From the NCBI RefSeq assembly GCF_037176765.1, contig NC_090022.1:179172117-179236116 (forward strand): DNA of 64,000 nt. The letters run 5' to 3'. The notes under the pieces were generated by a model, which saw only the letters and a program-made list of their open reading frames with translations, was not told the DNA's origin and made no database searches. Origin of the DNA: Anolis sagrei (Eukaryota > Chordata > Lepidosauria > Squamata > Anolidae). The translations under genes and the position numbers were made by a program. Of this stretch, positions 11,146-21,543 are shown in pieces; the stretch's first letter is position 1; the number at the start of each line of letters is the position of its first letter.

Positions 11146-12350
11146 TCATCGCAAATCAATATATTCGCAAATCAATAATAAAGCACCTCTGCAAGACAGG
11201 ATAGCTAAGGAGGACCTTGCCAGACATACATATCTCGGTATGTATGGCAGGAAGAAGGAAAGTGCAATCAAGCAAATCGGGAAGAGTTTCTCATCATCGA
11301 GACAAAATGGATAAGGAAAACGGTCTCCCCACGCTTTTCGTTGATCAGTATAAATACACCTCCATAAGACAGGATGGCTAAAGAGGATGTATCGAGAAAT
11401 ACGTATATCCACATGTAGGACGGGAAGAAGGAAAGAGCAATAATGCAAAGGGTGAATTGTTTTCCATAAACATAAAAAGATGTGGCAGGAAATCAGTCTT
11501 GCTGGGATGCATCCTTGCCTACCTAGATGATGGCACAGATTCACCATTAATACCGTTGAGCTCTTGAAGATGGCGGACCAGCCATGGCTCTGGTTGGGAG
11601 CCACAAACCAGTCTTGAATGTCGATCGAGAAAGAGCCTTCTAGTTTGAAAATGTCGGCAAAACAAGATGCTTCCAGCCATTGGTCTCTTGGTGTCCTTCT
11701 CCTACTCGTCTTCTTCTCTTCTTAGGAGAAGTCAATCGTAAACCATAGATATATCGGTAGGAGAAATTTCCTTCGGGTTCGGGCATATCCTGAGACATCA
11801 CTGGAACCATTCACCTCCCTAACTTTCACTTCCGCATTCCACTATCGTCTTATGTTCCAGTGAAAAAATGCAAAGTTCTGACTTCAAGTCCTCTTCCCAT
11901 TCACTCGGAGGGATCTGATGTGCTACAAGGGGGAAAAGCATTATGCATAATTGATAAGTGTCCAAAAAGAGGAAGTTGGATCTGCAAATGTCTTCAAGAA
12001 CTTTTACAACCGAAACATGTGTCTCACCTTGTATTGTAGGATCGGGTGCCATGCCCAGATAGTCCCAGGTATCATCAATACGGACATTATCCAACGTCTT
12101 CCAATGGAGTCTGTTGATCAGATTAAACCTAGAAGAAGCTGTTTGGTCTCACAGTGACAAAGAGAGTATGCACTTACCTGGTGTTTGGAAAAAAACGTCC
12201 TGGAGATCTTTTACTTGTTGAGTGTTATGCGTTACAGAATCACTTACCTGCAAATCCTTTACTTAACTGGTAAAATCCCTTACCTGGTAGTTGCAAATTA
12301 TTCCTTGAAAATGCCTTTCCTGGTAGTTGCAAATCGTTCCTTCAGATTAT
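11146..12350 (-). pseudogene. Cassette C, unidentified exon-like modules
   Basis: Modules lie at about 12350-12178, 12128-12028 and 11922-11815, with the KLEGSF module near 11722-11570. Here the second module is open from acceptor to donor (WKTLDNVRIDDTWDYLGMAP, then DPTIQ) and ends in phase 1. The third module needs exactly that phase (G|CA CAT CAG, giving AHQIPPSEWEED). This frame agreement across an intron is the best evidence that the modules descend from real coding exons. In copies A to C the third module meets a stop just before its donor. Confidence 0.55.
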
Positions 12351-12847
12351 GCGCGTTTGGTGCACAGACTCTTGGACGTCGACCAGCCAGTGGGTCACAC
12401 GATTATTCCCAGCAGGAGGATTTTGAATTCGAATTAGTTCATGATACATATAGAGAGGAAGACTTTTCCTTTTTCATATGTATATATTTTAAAGAGAAAT
12501 CAATGAATAGAATCACACATTGATATATTCGCATATCAATGTGAAAGCACCTCCGCAAGACAGGAGGGGAAAAGAGGACCTTGTCAGAATTGTGTCTATC
12601 CACATGTAGGACGGGAAGAAGAAAAGAGCGATCATGCGAATTGGGAAGAGTTTCACTTATGTAGATCATCGGAAATACATATATTCACACATCAATAAGA
12701 AAGTGTCTCCACAAGACAGGGGGGGAAAAGAGAACCCTGTCAGAATCATTTTCATCCACATATAGGATAGGAAGAAGAAAAGAGCGATCATGCGAATTGG
12801 GAAGAGTTTCACATATGTAGATCATCGCAAATCAATATATTCACACA

Positions 12848-13140
12848 TCAGGGGAGCTGTCGCTTTCATCGTCCATCTGCAACACTTCCGCATTCCCCGC
12901 ATGCTTTGCTGGAGTCTTTTTTATGGCCTCATAAATTAGTTAATTTAGCCTCCCCACACAAGGTGGTACCTAATTTTCCTACTTAACAGATGCAACTGTC
13001 TTTCGGGTTGCAAAGATTGACAACAGGCTACACAGTTGGTTGGAAGCCCACTCCAACCTGGGCTGGTTTCGAACTCATGACCTTTTGGTCAGAGTGATCT
13101 TAATGCAGCTGACACTCAGCCAGCTGTGCCACAATCCCAG
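12848..13140 (-). mobile_element. tRNA-derived SINE with L2-like tail family, body and head
   Basis: Read on the minus strand, a tRNA-like head has the A-box GTGGCACAGCTGGCTGAGTG and the B-box-like GGTCATGAGTTCGAA. The body continues to GATGGACGATGAAAGCGACA. It lacks the L2-like tail seen in the copies at 19167 and 25083. It matches what I recall as the L2-mobilised SINE family of Anolis. It interrupts the cassette array, which resumes at 13141. Confidence 0.75.
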
Positions 13141-15165
13141 TGTAGGACGGGAAGAAGAAAAGAGTGATCATGCGAATTGGGAAGAGTTTACAAATGTAGA
13201 TAATAGCAAATCAATATATTCGCACATCAATATAAATGCATCTCCGCATGATAGGATAGCTAAAGAGGCTTACCTTGTCAGAAATATTTTTCTGTCCATG
13301 CATGGCAGGAAGAAGGAAAGAGCCTGGTAAAATCCCTTACCTGGTGGTTGCAAATTATTCCTTGAAAATGCCTTACCTGGTGGTTGCAAATTGCTCCTTC
13401 AGATTATACGCTTGGTGCACAGACTCTTGGACGTCGACCGGCCAGTGGGTCACACGCTCATTCCCAGCAGGTGGATTTCGAATTCGTTCATTATACCTAT
13501 AGAGAGCAAGACTTTCCTTCCTCATATGTATATATTTTAAAGAGAACTAGATGAAGAGAATCACACATTGATATATTTGCATATCGATGTGAAAGCATCT
13601 CCGCAAGACAGGAGGGGAAAAGAGGACCTTGTCAGAATCTCGGCCATCCACATGTAGGACGGGAAGAAGAAAAGAGTGATCATGCGAATTGGGAAGGGTT
13701 TCTCATATGCAGATAATCGCAAATGAATATATTCGCACATCAATATAAACCCATCTCAGCATGACAGGATAGCTAAAGAGGACCTTGCCAGAAATACTTA
13801 TCTCCACAGGTATGGCAGGAAAAAGGTAAGCGCAATCATATGATTCGGGATGGGTTTCTCATCATCAAGACAAAACGAATCAAGAAAACAGTCTCTCCAC
13901 GCTTTTTGCTGATCAGTATAAACGCACCTCCGTAAGACAGGATGGCTATAGAGTATATGGCCAGAAATATGTATATCCACATGTAGGACGGGAAGAAGAA
14001 AAGAGCAATAATGCAAAGGAAAAATTGTTTTCCATAAGCATAAATAGATGTGGCAAGAAATCAGTCTTGCCAGGATGCGTCCTTGCCTCCCTCGATGATG
14101 GCACAGATTCACCATTAATACCGTTGAGCTCTTGAAGATGGCGGACCATCTTCAGTCCTGAATGTTGGTTGAGTCCTGAATGTTGGTTGAGAAAGAGCTT
14201 TCTAGTTTGGAAATGCTGGCGAAATGAGATGCTTCCAGCCATTGATCTCTTGGTGTCCTTCTCCTTGTCGTTTTCTTCTCTTGCTATTAGAAGTCATTCG
14301 TAAAGTTTAGCTGTATTGGTAGGAGAAAATTCCTTTGGGTTGGGCATATTTTTAGACATCCCTGGAACCACTTACCTCCCTAACTTTCCTTTCCAAATTG
14401 TGGTCTTATGTTCCAGTGAAAAAATGCAAAGTTCTGACTTCAAGTTCTCTTCCCATTCACTCAGAGAGATCTGATGTGCTGCAAGGCAGAGAAATAGCAT
14501 CATGAAACATTGATAATGCTTCAAAGGAGAAACTGGGTCTGCAAATGTCTTCAAGAATCTAAAAGGGAAGGGAAAGTGCTTTCTCAGAAAATGTACCTCC
14601 GTGACTTCTTTGAAGCCTTCCTTCCCAGTTGGTTCTCAGCTGAGCATATCTTCTGCTGAGCCATAGCAGTATCAATTCTTGAGCAAGATCTTCACATTTT
14701 GCATTGATGTTCAGATGCAAAATTCCTTATGTAAGCACACACAGAAACATTACATTTCACCTGAAGTTTGCAGTCTTAAAAATCAGAAAGTGGAAAGAGA
14801 GATGATTGTGAATGCCTCTTACCTGTTTGTCACAAATTTTCTTATTGGTGCATAGAGTCTTGCAAATCTTCTTATTGGTGCATAGAGTCTTCAATGCAGT
14901 ATGTTCAAAAAACTCGTTCCTGAGAATCACTTACCTGGTGGTTGCAAATTCTTCCTGAAGACCTTCTACTTGGTGAATGCTGTGTATTGAAGAAGCACCC
15001 ACCTGCAAAGCCTTTACTTACCCGGTAGTTGAAAATCATTCCTTTTAAATTCCTCCCTTGAGTGTTGGAATTCATTCCCTGAAATTGCCTTATCTGGTGG
15101 TTTGAAATGGTTCCTAGAAATCTTCCACATGGGGCACAGACTCTCATCTTCTGTAACGTCAGGTA
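13141..15165 (-). pseudogene. Cassette D, most diverged copy of the array
   Basis: It carries subrepeat spacer at 13141-14020, the KLEGSF-type module near 14285-14130, the SEWEE module at 14478-14376 between CTCTGCCTTGCAG and GGGAG|GTAAGTGG, and a short-repeat module at about 15147-14905 (SNHQIRQFQGMNSNTQGRNL). The SEWEE module is open right through its donor here (KTTIWKGKLG), unlike copies A to C. The WKTLDN module is missing or unrecognisable. D may be closest to the ancestral unit. Confidence 0.5.
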
Positions 15166-15189
15166 CTATGGACTTCTCGGGCTGATATA

Positions 15190-15330
15190 TCCGCTTTAAC
15201 TAAGATCTTTTTCATCGGGTTGTAGGTTTTTTCGGGCTATATGGCCATGTTCTAGAGGCATTCTCTCCTGACGTTTCGCCTGCATCTATGGCAAGCATCC
15301 TCAGAAGTAGTGAGGCCTTTCTCATTATCT
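15190..15330 (-). mobile_element. Fragment of the fold-back repeat family seen at 58.3 kb
   Basis: GGGCTATATGGCCATGTTCT, then CATTCTCTCCTGACG and GCATCTATGGCAAGCATCCT, match one arm of the inverted-repeat element at 58299-58757. No coding capacity. Confidence 0.7.
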
Positions 15331-15364
15331 TCAGTAATACATTCCTTAGGAAAACTCAGTATAC

Positions 15365-15520
15365 CGTATTTGTTATCCACAAACCAATCTGGCCACTTGG
15401 ACAGTGAACAACCTTCTAGTTTTAAAATGCCAATAAAAAATATGTTTCCAACCATTAGCTTCCCAGTCTTTTAAAATCTTTTCCCAACCATTAGCTTCCA
15501 GATCTTTTTAAATCTATGAG
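15365..15520 (-). pseudogene. Diverged upstream copy of the KLEGSF module
   Basis: The minus strand reads VGNIFFIGILKLEGCSLSKW, then PDWFVDNKYG. It aligns with FAGISKLEGSFSIDIQDWFV of the cassettes. It stands outside the regular array, so it may be the founder exon or an older duplicate. The frame runs on into the adjacent fold-back repeat, which is not part of the ancestral exon. Confidence 0.45.
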
Positions 15521-15539
15521 TAGCTTTGCTGCAACCTGC

Positions 15540-15955
15540 CTTTTTTCATTTCTTTCTTCTTTTAACCAAATTTTCCTTGCCAACCTCCTCTTTCTTCTCC
15601 ATTCACCTTTTCTCTTTCCTCTTATTTTATTCCCTCTCCCCTTCATTCTGAGGAACTTGTCCTTCATATTTTTGTCACCCCTCCTTATTTTTCTTTCTTT
15701 CTTTCTTTCTTTCTTTCCTTCCTTCCTTCTTTTTTTTCATTTCCTTTTTCTGGTGCTTCTCTTTCTTTTGTTTTCTCTTCTTTACTTCTTTCTCTCCTTC
15801 TCTTTTCTGTTTATCATTCTTATTTCTGGCACTTTTCTTTCTTTTGCCTTCTCTTCTTTCTTTTCTTCTCTTTTCTTTGCTTTTCCCTCTTCTTCTCTTA
15901 TCATTCATATTCTCTCCTTTATTTATCTGTTCTTCATTTTGTGTTGGCAGGCTGA
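15540..15955. repeat. Pyrimidine-rich low-complexity tract
   Basis: Dense CTTT/CCTT/TTTC units with few purines on the plus strand, including (TTTC)n at about 15690-15735. Long frames on both strands (F/L/S-rich or K/E/R-rich) are compositional artefacts. Confidence 0.9.
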
Positions 15956-16017
15956 GGGTCCTTTATCTTTCTACCTCTTTCCCCAAACTTTTTACTTTCA
16001 GGGATCATCACCCTCAC

Positions 16018-16215
16018 ATTGTTGTTGTTGTTGTTGTTGTTGTTACAATGTTTATTTATACCCCACTTTATATCCCCTGAAGGAGACTCAAAGCAGCTTA
16101 CAATTAAAAGTATGACCACAAATTTTGTAATATATGAAAATGCAAACATTAAAACGGAATTAAACATAACAGTACTAAAAATTCACAGTCAAATTCCATT
16201 AAAACATATTCAAAG
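16018..16215 (-). mobile_element. (TTG)n and LINE/SINE 3' tail fragment
   Basis: (TTG)n at 16019-16044 is followed by TTTATTTATACCCCACTTTA and CTCAAAGCAGCTTACAATTA. This is the reverse complement of an L2-type 3' tail. Only the tail is present. Confidence 0.6.
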
Positions 16216-16224
16216 CTAAAAATC

Positions 16225-17720
16225 ATATTGTGGTACCGTCTTGGGAGATAGAACTGTTAGTCTGGAAAATACGAACATTGTGTTAGGTAAACTCTCTGAC
16301 AACGTTGAAACAAGAAGGGGAGTCAGACAAGGTTGTTTGCTGGCACCTTTTCTGTTCAATTTCTATGTGAACAATTTAGTTGCTGACATCCCCTGATCAC
16401 TTCCCACCATCTGGAGGTAATAGGAGAATTCAAATCTTATCATATGCTGATAATATGGTCCTCTTGTCAACTACACAAATAGGACTCAGGAGACTCTTGA
16501 GGACACCAAGTAGAAATTCTGATCAAGAGAAGTTGAGCATTAACCATTCTAAAACCAAAGTGGTGGTATTCTCCAAGAGGAAGCAGATACATAAATGGCA
16601 ACTGGATGGCCACTCAATAGAACGGTGTCACAGCTTTTAAGATCTGGGCATCCACTTCTCATATAACGGTAACTGGAAACGTCATATAGAGGCAGCCAAA
16701 CTATCCGCCTAGAGGTCAGCAAAATCAGTTCTAGCCTTTGGGAAAACAAAGGGGGGGGATTCCTTGGTATGTCCCACAATTAAGATCTTTACTGCTAAAA
16801 TTCTACCACAATTGTTATATGGAGCAGAAATATAGGGACGGGGCAACACAAAGCAGATTGAATTCATCCAGAATAAGTTTGTAAGAGCTCTTTTAGCCCT
16901 TCCCCAGGACACTATCTGCCTTGTTAAGGCTTGAATTGGATGTTCCCTCACTTAAGGCCAGAATGTGTAAGCTTAACATTTCATATGGGAACACTTCTGG
17001 AAATGGAGGGTGACAGTATAACAAAACAATGCTTGTTGGAGCAATATAATCAAGGAGGTTGGCTCAACACTGGTTAGCTCTGCTCCATCAGTATTTTGAT
17101 GGGTCAACAACAACCCTAATGTAGTTGAACAAGAAGGCGATCAGAGACAAAATCTTTGAGATGGATGCAATTGACAACTTGCAGACTAGTAAACAGCAGG
17201 GTTTCTCCACTTGGCATCCTCTACTAAAGAGTGACCAATATTACCAACAATATCTTCAAGATTTAACATCTGTAGCCCTTAGAAAAGCATTTACAGCCCT
17301 GCGCTTTCAAACAATGCCATCAGGCTGGTTAGAGGGAAGACATAGAGGGATCCCTCATGCACAACATCTTTGTAGTTGTGGGTCTGGAGGAAGAGAGGAT
17401 TTAACACACTATCTGTTATATTGCCCGTTGTATAATGGACCCTCAAAACAACCTTCTGTGACCCCTTTTGGAAGAATGGGCAACATGGCAACAGTCAGCA
17501 GTTTTGGATTATTCCAAAAATATAACATTAAAGGTTGCCACATGTGCAGTTGCAGCCCAAAAAATCCGAGCCAAACTAGTAAAGTCCACAGCAGAAATGG
17601 AAATTGAGATATTTTGGGATAACACGAATCAGACATTTGTAATTGTTGTTATGTCATTACTACTATAACTTTAAAGAGTCAATACTTATATTGGAAAGTG
17701 CTTATTGTACTTTTAAAGGT
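16225..17720 (+). mobile_element. Decayed non-LTR retrotransposon, RT and C-terminal part
   Basis: Short frames in order give a reverse transcriptase (GVRQGCLLAPFLFNFYVNNL, then ILSYADNMVLLS at the catalytic site, where YADD has become YADN). A thumb-like part follows (DLGIHFSYNGNWKRHIEAAK). The C-terminal part carries a CxCx7Hx4C-like motif (CSCGSGGREDLTHYLLYCPL). Stops and frame breaks are scattered through it, so it is an old, dead copy. The clade is unsure: the architecture fits I/Ingi-Vingi-like or related elements rather than L1, L2, CR1 or BovB. Confidence 0.75.
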
Positions 17721-17887
17721 TGTATATTTTATGTCATGGCCTATGGTTAGTACAATAAACAATACAATTTACTCACACTGTGACCCAGAAAGGCATTGGG
17801 AGGAATGAGCCTGGCTCCAACTCTGGGCATTGTCTTCCCCCTCCAACCAGCCTGCCAAATATACAGGTAGATTTCCATCAAACTCAC

Positions 17888-18034
17888 CCTGCAGGGTCTC
17901 GACCAAACCGACACAGCTGAATAGCGCAGGATCTCAGAAGCAGTTGCTATCGATCCCTTTGCTTTTCTCTTTGGGCTTCTCTTCTTCCAGAGGGATCCAA
18001 TGTCTCCTCCGATCCTCAGCTTTGCCTCCTTCAT
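17888..18034 (-). other. Candidate orphan exon
   Basis: A 147-bp segment lies between an acceptor with a good pyrimidine tract (TCCTTCCCTTTCAG) and a strong donor (CCCTGCAG|GTGAGTTT). One frame is open throughout, starting ATG directly at the acceptor (MKEAKLRIGGDIGSLWKKRS). I do not recognise the protein. It could be a 5' exon of whatever gene the 7.9-15.5 kb array derives from, since it is on the same strand and upstream, or it could be chance. Confidence 0.3.
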
Positions 18035-18454
18035 CTGAAAGGGAAGGACACCCTCCTCCTTTCCTCAAAGGAAAGCGGCAACATAACAAAATGAAAAATC
18101 ATCCACCCATTGGCTGTTTCTTGATAATCCTTGTTCATGGAGACAACCACTTCACTCTGGGTCCCTTGCTTCAGCCTTAACTGCCATGGAACATCCGGCG
18201 CATCACAATGGGTGGTGCATCATTCATGCCCAGTGAAAGCCATAGATACCTTGTAAGGGGATTGTGCTCCATGCAATGGTAAAAGTAAATAAATATCTTT
18301 TATTTCATGTCTTGTGTTGCTCACAATAGTGTTTGTTAAAATGCGTCCCATGGTCGAGCCATCAGAGAGCTTGACTGAAGGAAAAATACACCAATTGTTT
18401 GGAGAAAGGAAAGTAAACATTATTATAAGAATTCCATTAGGAAAATTGATGAAA

Positions 18455-18720
18455 GTGCTCATTGTAGAGTTGGAAGAAACCTCAAGGGCCATCTAATCCA
18501 ACCCCCTTCTATGCAGGAAAACACAATGCCCTCTTAACAGATGGCCATCCAGTCTCTGCTTAAGACCATCCCAAGGAGACTTCACCAGACTGGGACTTCC
18601 TTCCCTTGACTCCGATTGATGCAGCCAAGAATCACATTGGCCTTTTTAGCTGCAGCACCACACTCTTGGCTCATGTTCATCTTGCGATCTCCTAAGACTC
18701 CTAGATCCCTTTCATATGGA
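18455..18720 (-). mobile_element. Old CR1 LINE, 3' end
   Basis: Plus-strand text AGAGTTGGAAGAAACCTCAA, then CCATCTAATCCAACCCCCTT and ATGGCCATCCAGTCTCTGCT, is the reverse complement of a CR1 3' terminus. The interior is more diverged than the CR1 copies at 6.3, 26.6 and 50.8 kb. Confidence 0.8.
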
Positions 18721-19124
18721 TTTTTTTTCTTTTCTCACAATTGGACAGGATGCAAGAGGAAGACAAAGGGAAGACAAAGAGGTGGAATAAAAAAACTCCA
18801 AGAATATAAGAAAGGATTTGACCAAAGAGCACATTGCAATTCAAACTATCAAACCCTGTTGCTCCTGCCCAGCACTGTGAGGCACTCTTGCCTTTTGCCT
18901 TGCCTTTTGCCTTTTGCGCCTAGCCTAAGATCTGTGCACGATGGGTTGCGGGAACAGAGTGTTGACTTCTTCCATGACGGCTTCCGAAAACTTGTTCATC
19001 GTTGGCAGAAATGTATCCAATTATCTGGTGATTATGTCACAAAGTGAGTTGTGGTAGTTAAAGAGCACATTCTAAGGATTATTTTTGCGATTGATTTATT
19101 AAACTGTTCCCATCCAAATCCAAG

Positions 19125-19166
19125 TAACGAAGGTGGAGGCATTACTTTTCATTCAACCATCATAGC
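19125..19166. mobile_element. Solo mariner-type terminal repeat
   Basis: AACGAAGGTGGAGGCATTAC followed by TTTTCATTCAACC is the same terminus found at 47319-47350 next to mariner transposase remains. No transposase is present here. Confidence 0.6.
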
Positions 19167-19640
19167 TCCCACTTTATTTATTTATTTACAGTTCTTATAT
19201 TCCGCCCTTCTCACCCCGCAGGGGACTCAGGGCGGATTACAGTAAACACATATATGGCAAACATTCAATGCCAGTTTGACAAATAACGTTTAACAGACAA
19301 ATACACCGAGGCTATTTAACTTTTTTCTGGCCGCCAGGGGAGCTGCTGCTTTCCATCGTCCATCAACGACACCAATGAAGTTCTTCCGCATTCCACATTC
19401 CCCGGAGTTTTCTTTATGGCCTCATAAATTAGTTAAATTTAGCCTCCCACACAAGGTGGTACCTTATTTTCCTACTTGACAGATGCAACTGTCTTTCGGG
19501 TTGCAAAGGTCGACAACGGGCTACACAATGGCTGGACACCCACTCCAGCCCGGGCTGGCTTCGAACTCATGACCTTTTGGTCAGAGTGATCTTAATGCAG
19601 CTGACACTCAGCCAGCTGCACCACAATCCCGGTGCTAAAT
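19167..19640 (-). mobile_element. Full-length tRNA-derived SINE with L2-like tail
   Basis: In minus-strand order: a tRNA-like head (GTGGTGCAGCTGGCTGAGTG, then GGTCATGAGTTCGAAGCC), an unrelated body, and a tail at 19170-19245 with GGGCGGAATATAAG and (AAATA)n that resembles L2 3' ends. It is the most complete of the three copies in the window. Confidence 0.8.
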
Positions 19641-19696
19641 GTCAACAGGTAGTGTATTAATGGAGCTATGGAAGCAAAACAGATGACCATGTATAT

Positions 19697-19902
19697 CAGT
19701 GGTTCCCAACCTGTGGGCCACAGCCCAGCAGTGAGGCATGAGAACGAAATTTTAGTCTGAGAATCTCCTTCCTCTTTATTTATTTTACTTCCATTCTTTT
19801 CCACAGAGCTGACCAGCCCCATCCCTTTTGGTACTAATGTTGGAGAGTGGTCCCTGGTCAAAGTGTGCTCTGGTAAAAAAAAAAAAAGGTTGGGAACCAC
19901 TG
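19697..19902. mobile_element. hAT-type MITE
   Basis: Termini CAGTGGTTCCCAACCT and AGGTTGGGAACCACTG are perfect inverted repeats. They are flanked by a perfect 8-bp duplication ATGTATAT at 19689-19696 and 19903-19910. No transposase. Confidence 0.92.
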
Positions 19903-20102
19903 ATGTATATCAACATAATATCTGCTTAGAAGGCAGAACGACAAATGTTCACATTTTTTCTCTGGAAGATCCCTTGAAATAGTGTACTCATGTCAGTGAA
20001 CCCCTGTATAAAAATGTTTGTGTTTGATTCACAATTTCTTGTGAAACCCTAAGCAGCTTCTCATGGTTCCCTCACATTTCAGGCAACTCTGGTTGCAACA
20101 TC

Positions 20103-20108
20103 CTGTAA

Positions 20109-20147
<39 letters not shown>

Positions 20148-20998
20148 ACTTTATTTGTACCCCGCTAGCATCTCCCGAAGGACTTGATGCGGCTTACATA
20201 GGCCAAGGCCTCAACACAACAACAGTATTACAACAACAAAACAATACAACTGAAAGCAAATAAAATAAAATAAAACATAGGCAATATCAACAAAACATTC
20301 ACAAAACACGGTAAAAACCAGGCCGGGCCAAGTAATGGGTACGGGTTAAAAAAGTGCTGGGAGTGATAGGGGGCATGTTGGATTTTAGGGCAAGTGCAAT
20401 GTGCAGAGAATCTTAATACTCTAATAAAGTGCTTCTGGGACGTGGTGGTGAAGTTTCCTATTCCGGGAAGGCACATCGGAATAGCCAAGTTTTCAAGTTC
20501 TTCCTGAAGACTGCCAATGTGGGAGCTAATCTGATGTCTTTTGGGAGGGTGTTCCAGAGTCGGGGAGCAACCACAGAAAAGACCCTGTCCCTCGTCCCCA
20601 CCAACCGTGCCTGAGACGCAGGTGGAATCACGAGCAGGGCCTCCCCTGATGAGCGAAGGGAGCATATGGGTTCATAGACGGAGATGCGATCACACAGGTA
20701 GGCAGGTCCCAAACCGTTTAGGGCTTTGTAGGTAAGCACCTGCACCTTGAATTGGGTTCAGAAAGTAAACAGCAGCCAATGGAGCTCCTTAAACAGGAGG
20801 GTTGACCTCTCTCTGAAAGGGGCACCAGTTAACATTCTGGCCGCCGCCTGTTGGACCAATTGGAATTTCCGAGCCATTTTCAAGGGCAGCCCCACGTAGA
20901 GCACATTACAGTAATCCAGTCTAGAGGTGACCAAGGCATGAACCACCCCGGCCAAATCAGCCTTAGTGAGGTACGGTTGCAGCTGGCGCACAAGTCTT
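20103..20998 (-). mobile_element. L2 LINE, 3' part of ORF2 and tail
   Basis: The minus strand encodes the L2 thumb region ([20 protein letters not shown], then [20 protein letters not shown] and [11 protein letters not shown]) in two frames. The (ATT)n tail is at 20108-20146. A nearly parallel copy lies at 59727-60545. Confidence 0.9.
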
Positions 20999-21503
20999 AG
21001 TTATGCAAAATATAATATAGGATGGTTGTTGGGATTCTGCTGAGAACAACTTGTGGGATAATGATATGCCTCTGAAATTCTTGATTCTTTGCCATTGCAT
21101 TTTACTTATGAAGACACAACAAACGGGAGACCTCAAAGATCATCAACTGCCCAACTCAGATCTTGCAAACTCAGAGGCATGGCTTCCTTGAGTGAGTCAA
21201 TCTACTGGTAGTGTAGGCACTCTTTTTTCTCATTACCAACCACTTTACCAGAGCATTTTTTCCTGTTCCAGTGTGTCACGTTGTTTTATGACATATCCAA
21301 AGTATGACCACCTCAGCAGACTCATCTTAGTACTGTATATGCTTTTAAGTTGACATTTTTAATAATGAGATTGCCAATTGCATTCTGACATAGTACAACT
21401 CAATTGTGTTATCCAGGCTTATTACCACCCCTTTTTGCCACATTTGTGGATGATGCCTCATAGACCCACTGTAAAGAACTAACCATATTTAAATTAGCTT
21501 TCC

Positions 21504-21543
<40 letters not shown>

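Larger units (their letters stand above)
7870..15520 (-). repeat. Hierarchical tandem array of ~1.5-kb cassettes with exon-like modules
   Basis: The same modules recur in the same order. The splice-donor edge of one module falls at 8774, 10298, 11815 and 14376, giving steps of 1524, 1517 and 2561 bp; the last step is lengthened by a SINE at 12848-13140 and local rearrangement. Read on the minus strand, each cassette has four parts. The first is a short-repeat module (NHQVRxFQG). The second is a ~100-bp exon-like module (LINRLHWKTLDNV, then TWDYLGM). The third is a ~105-bp exon-like module (SEWEEDLKSELCIFSLEHK). The fourth is a module with KLEGSFSIDIQDWF. A spacer of ~160-bp subrepeats follows. 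Adjacent copies look highly similar by eye, so the amplification looks recent. I cannot name the protein. It could be a partial gene amplified in tandem, a cluster of pseudogenes, or a satellite that captured exons. Confidence 0.75.

Noticed and set aside
7870-15165. CRISPR-like or bacterial repeat array
   Set aside because: The repeats are 1.5 kb and ~160 bp with splice-like signals in a vertebrate context; no short direct repeats with unique spacers.
15516-16115. A ~200-codon frame rich in F, L and S on the plus strand and a K/E/R-rich frame on the minus strand
   Set aside because: Both fall on a pyrimidine-rich low-complexity tract and have no domain or splice context.
20228-20745. ~95-145 codon frames resembling a protein with APRLWNTLP
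   Set aside because: They are the C-terminus of an L2 LINE, not a host gene; the same holds at 1-245, 54.9, 59.9-60.5 and 41.3 kb.
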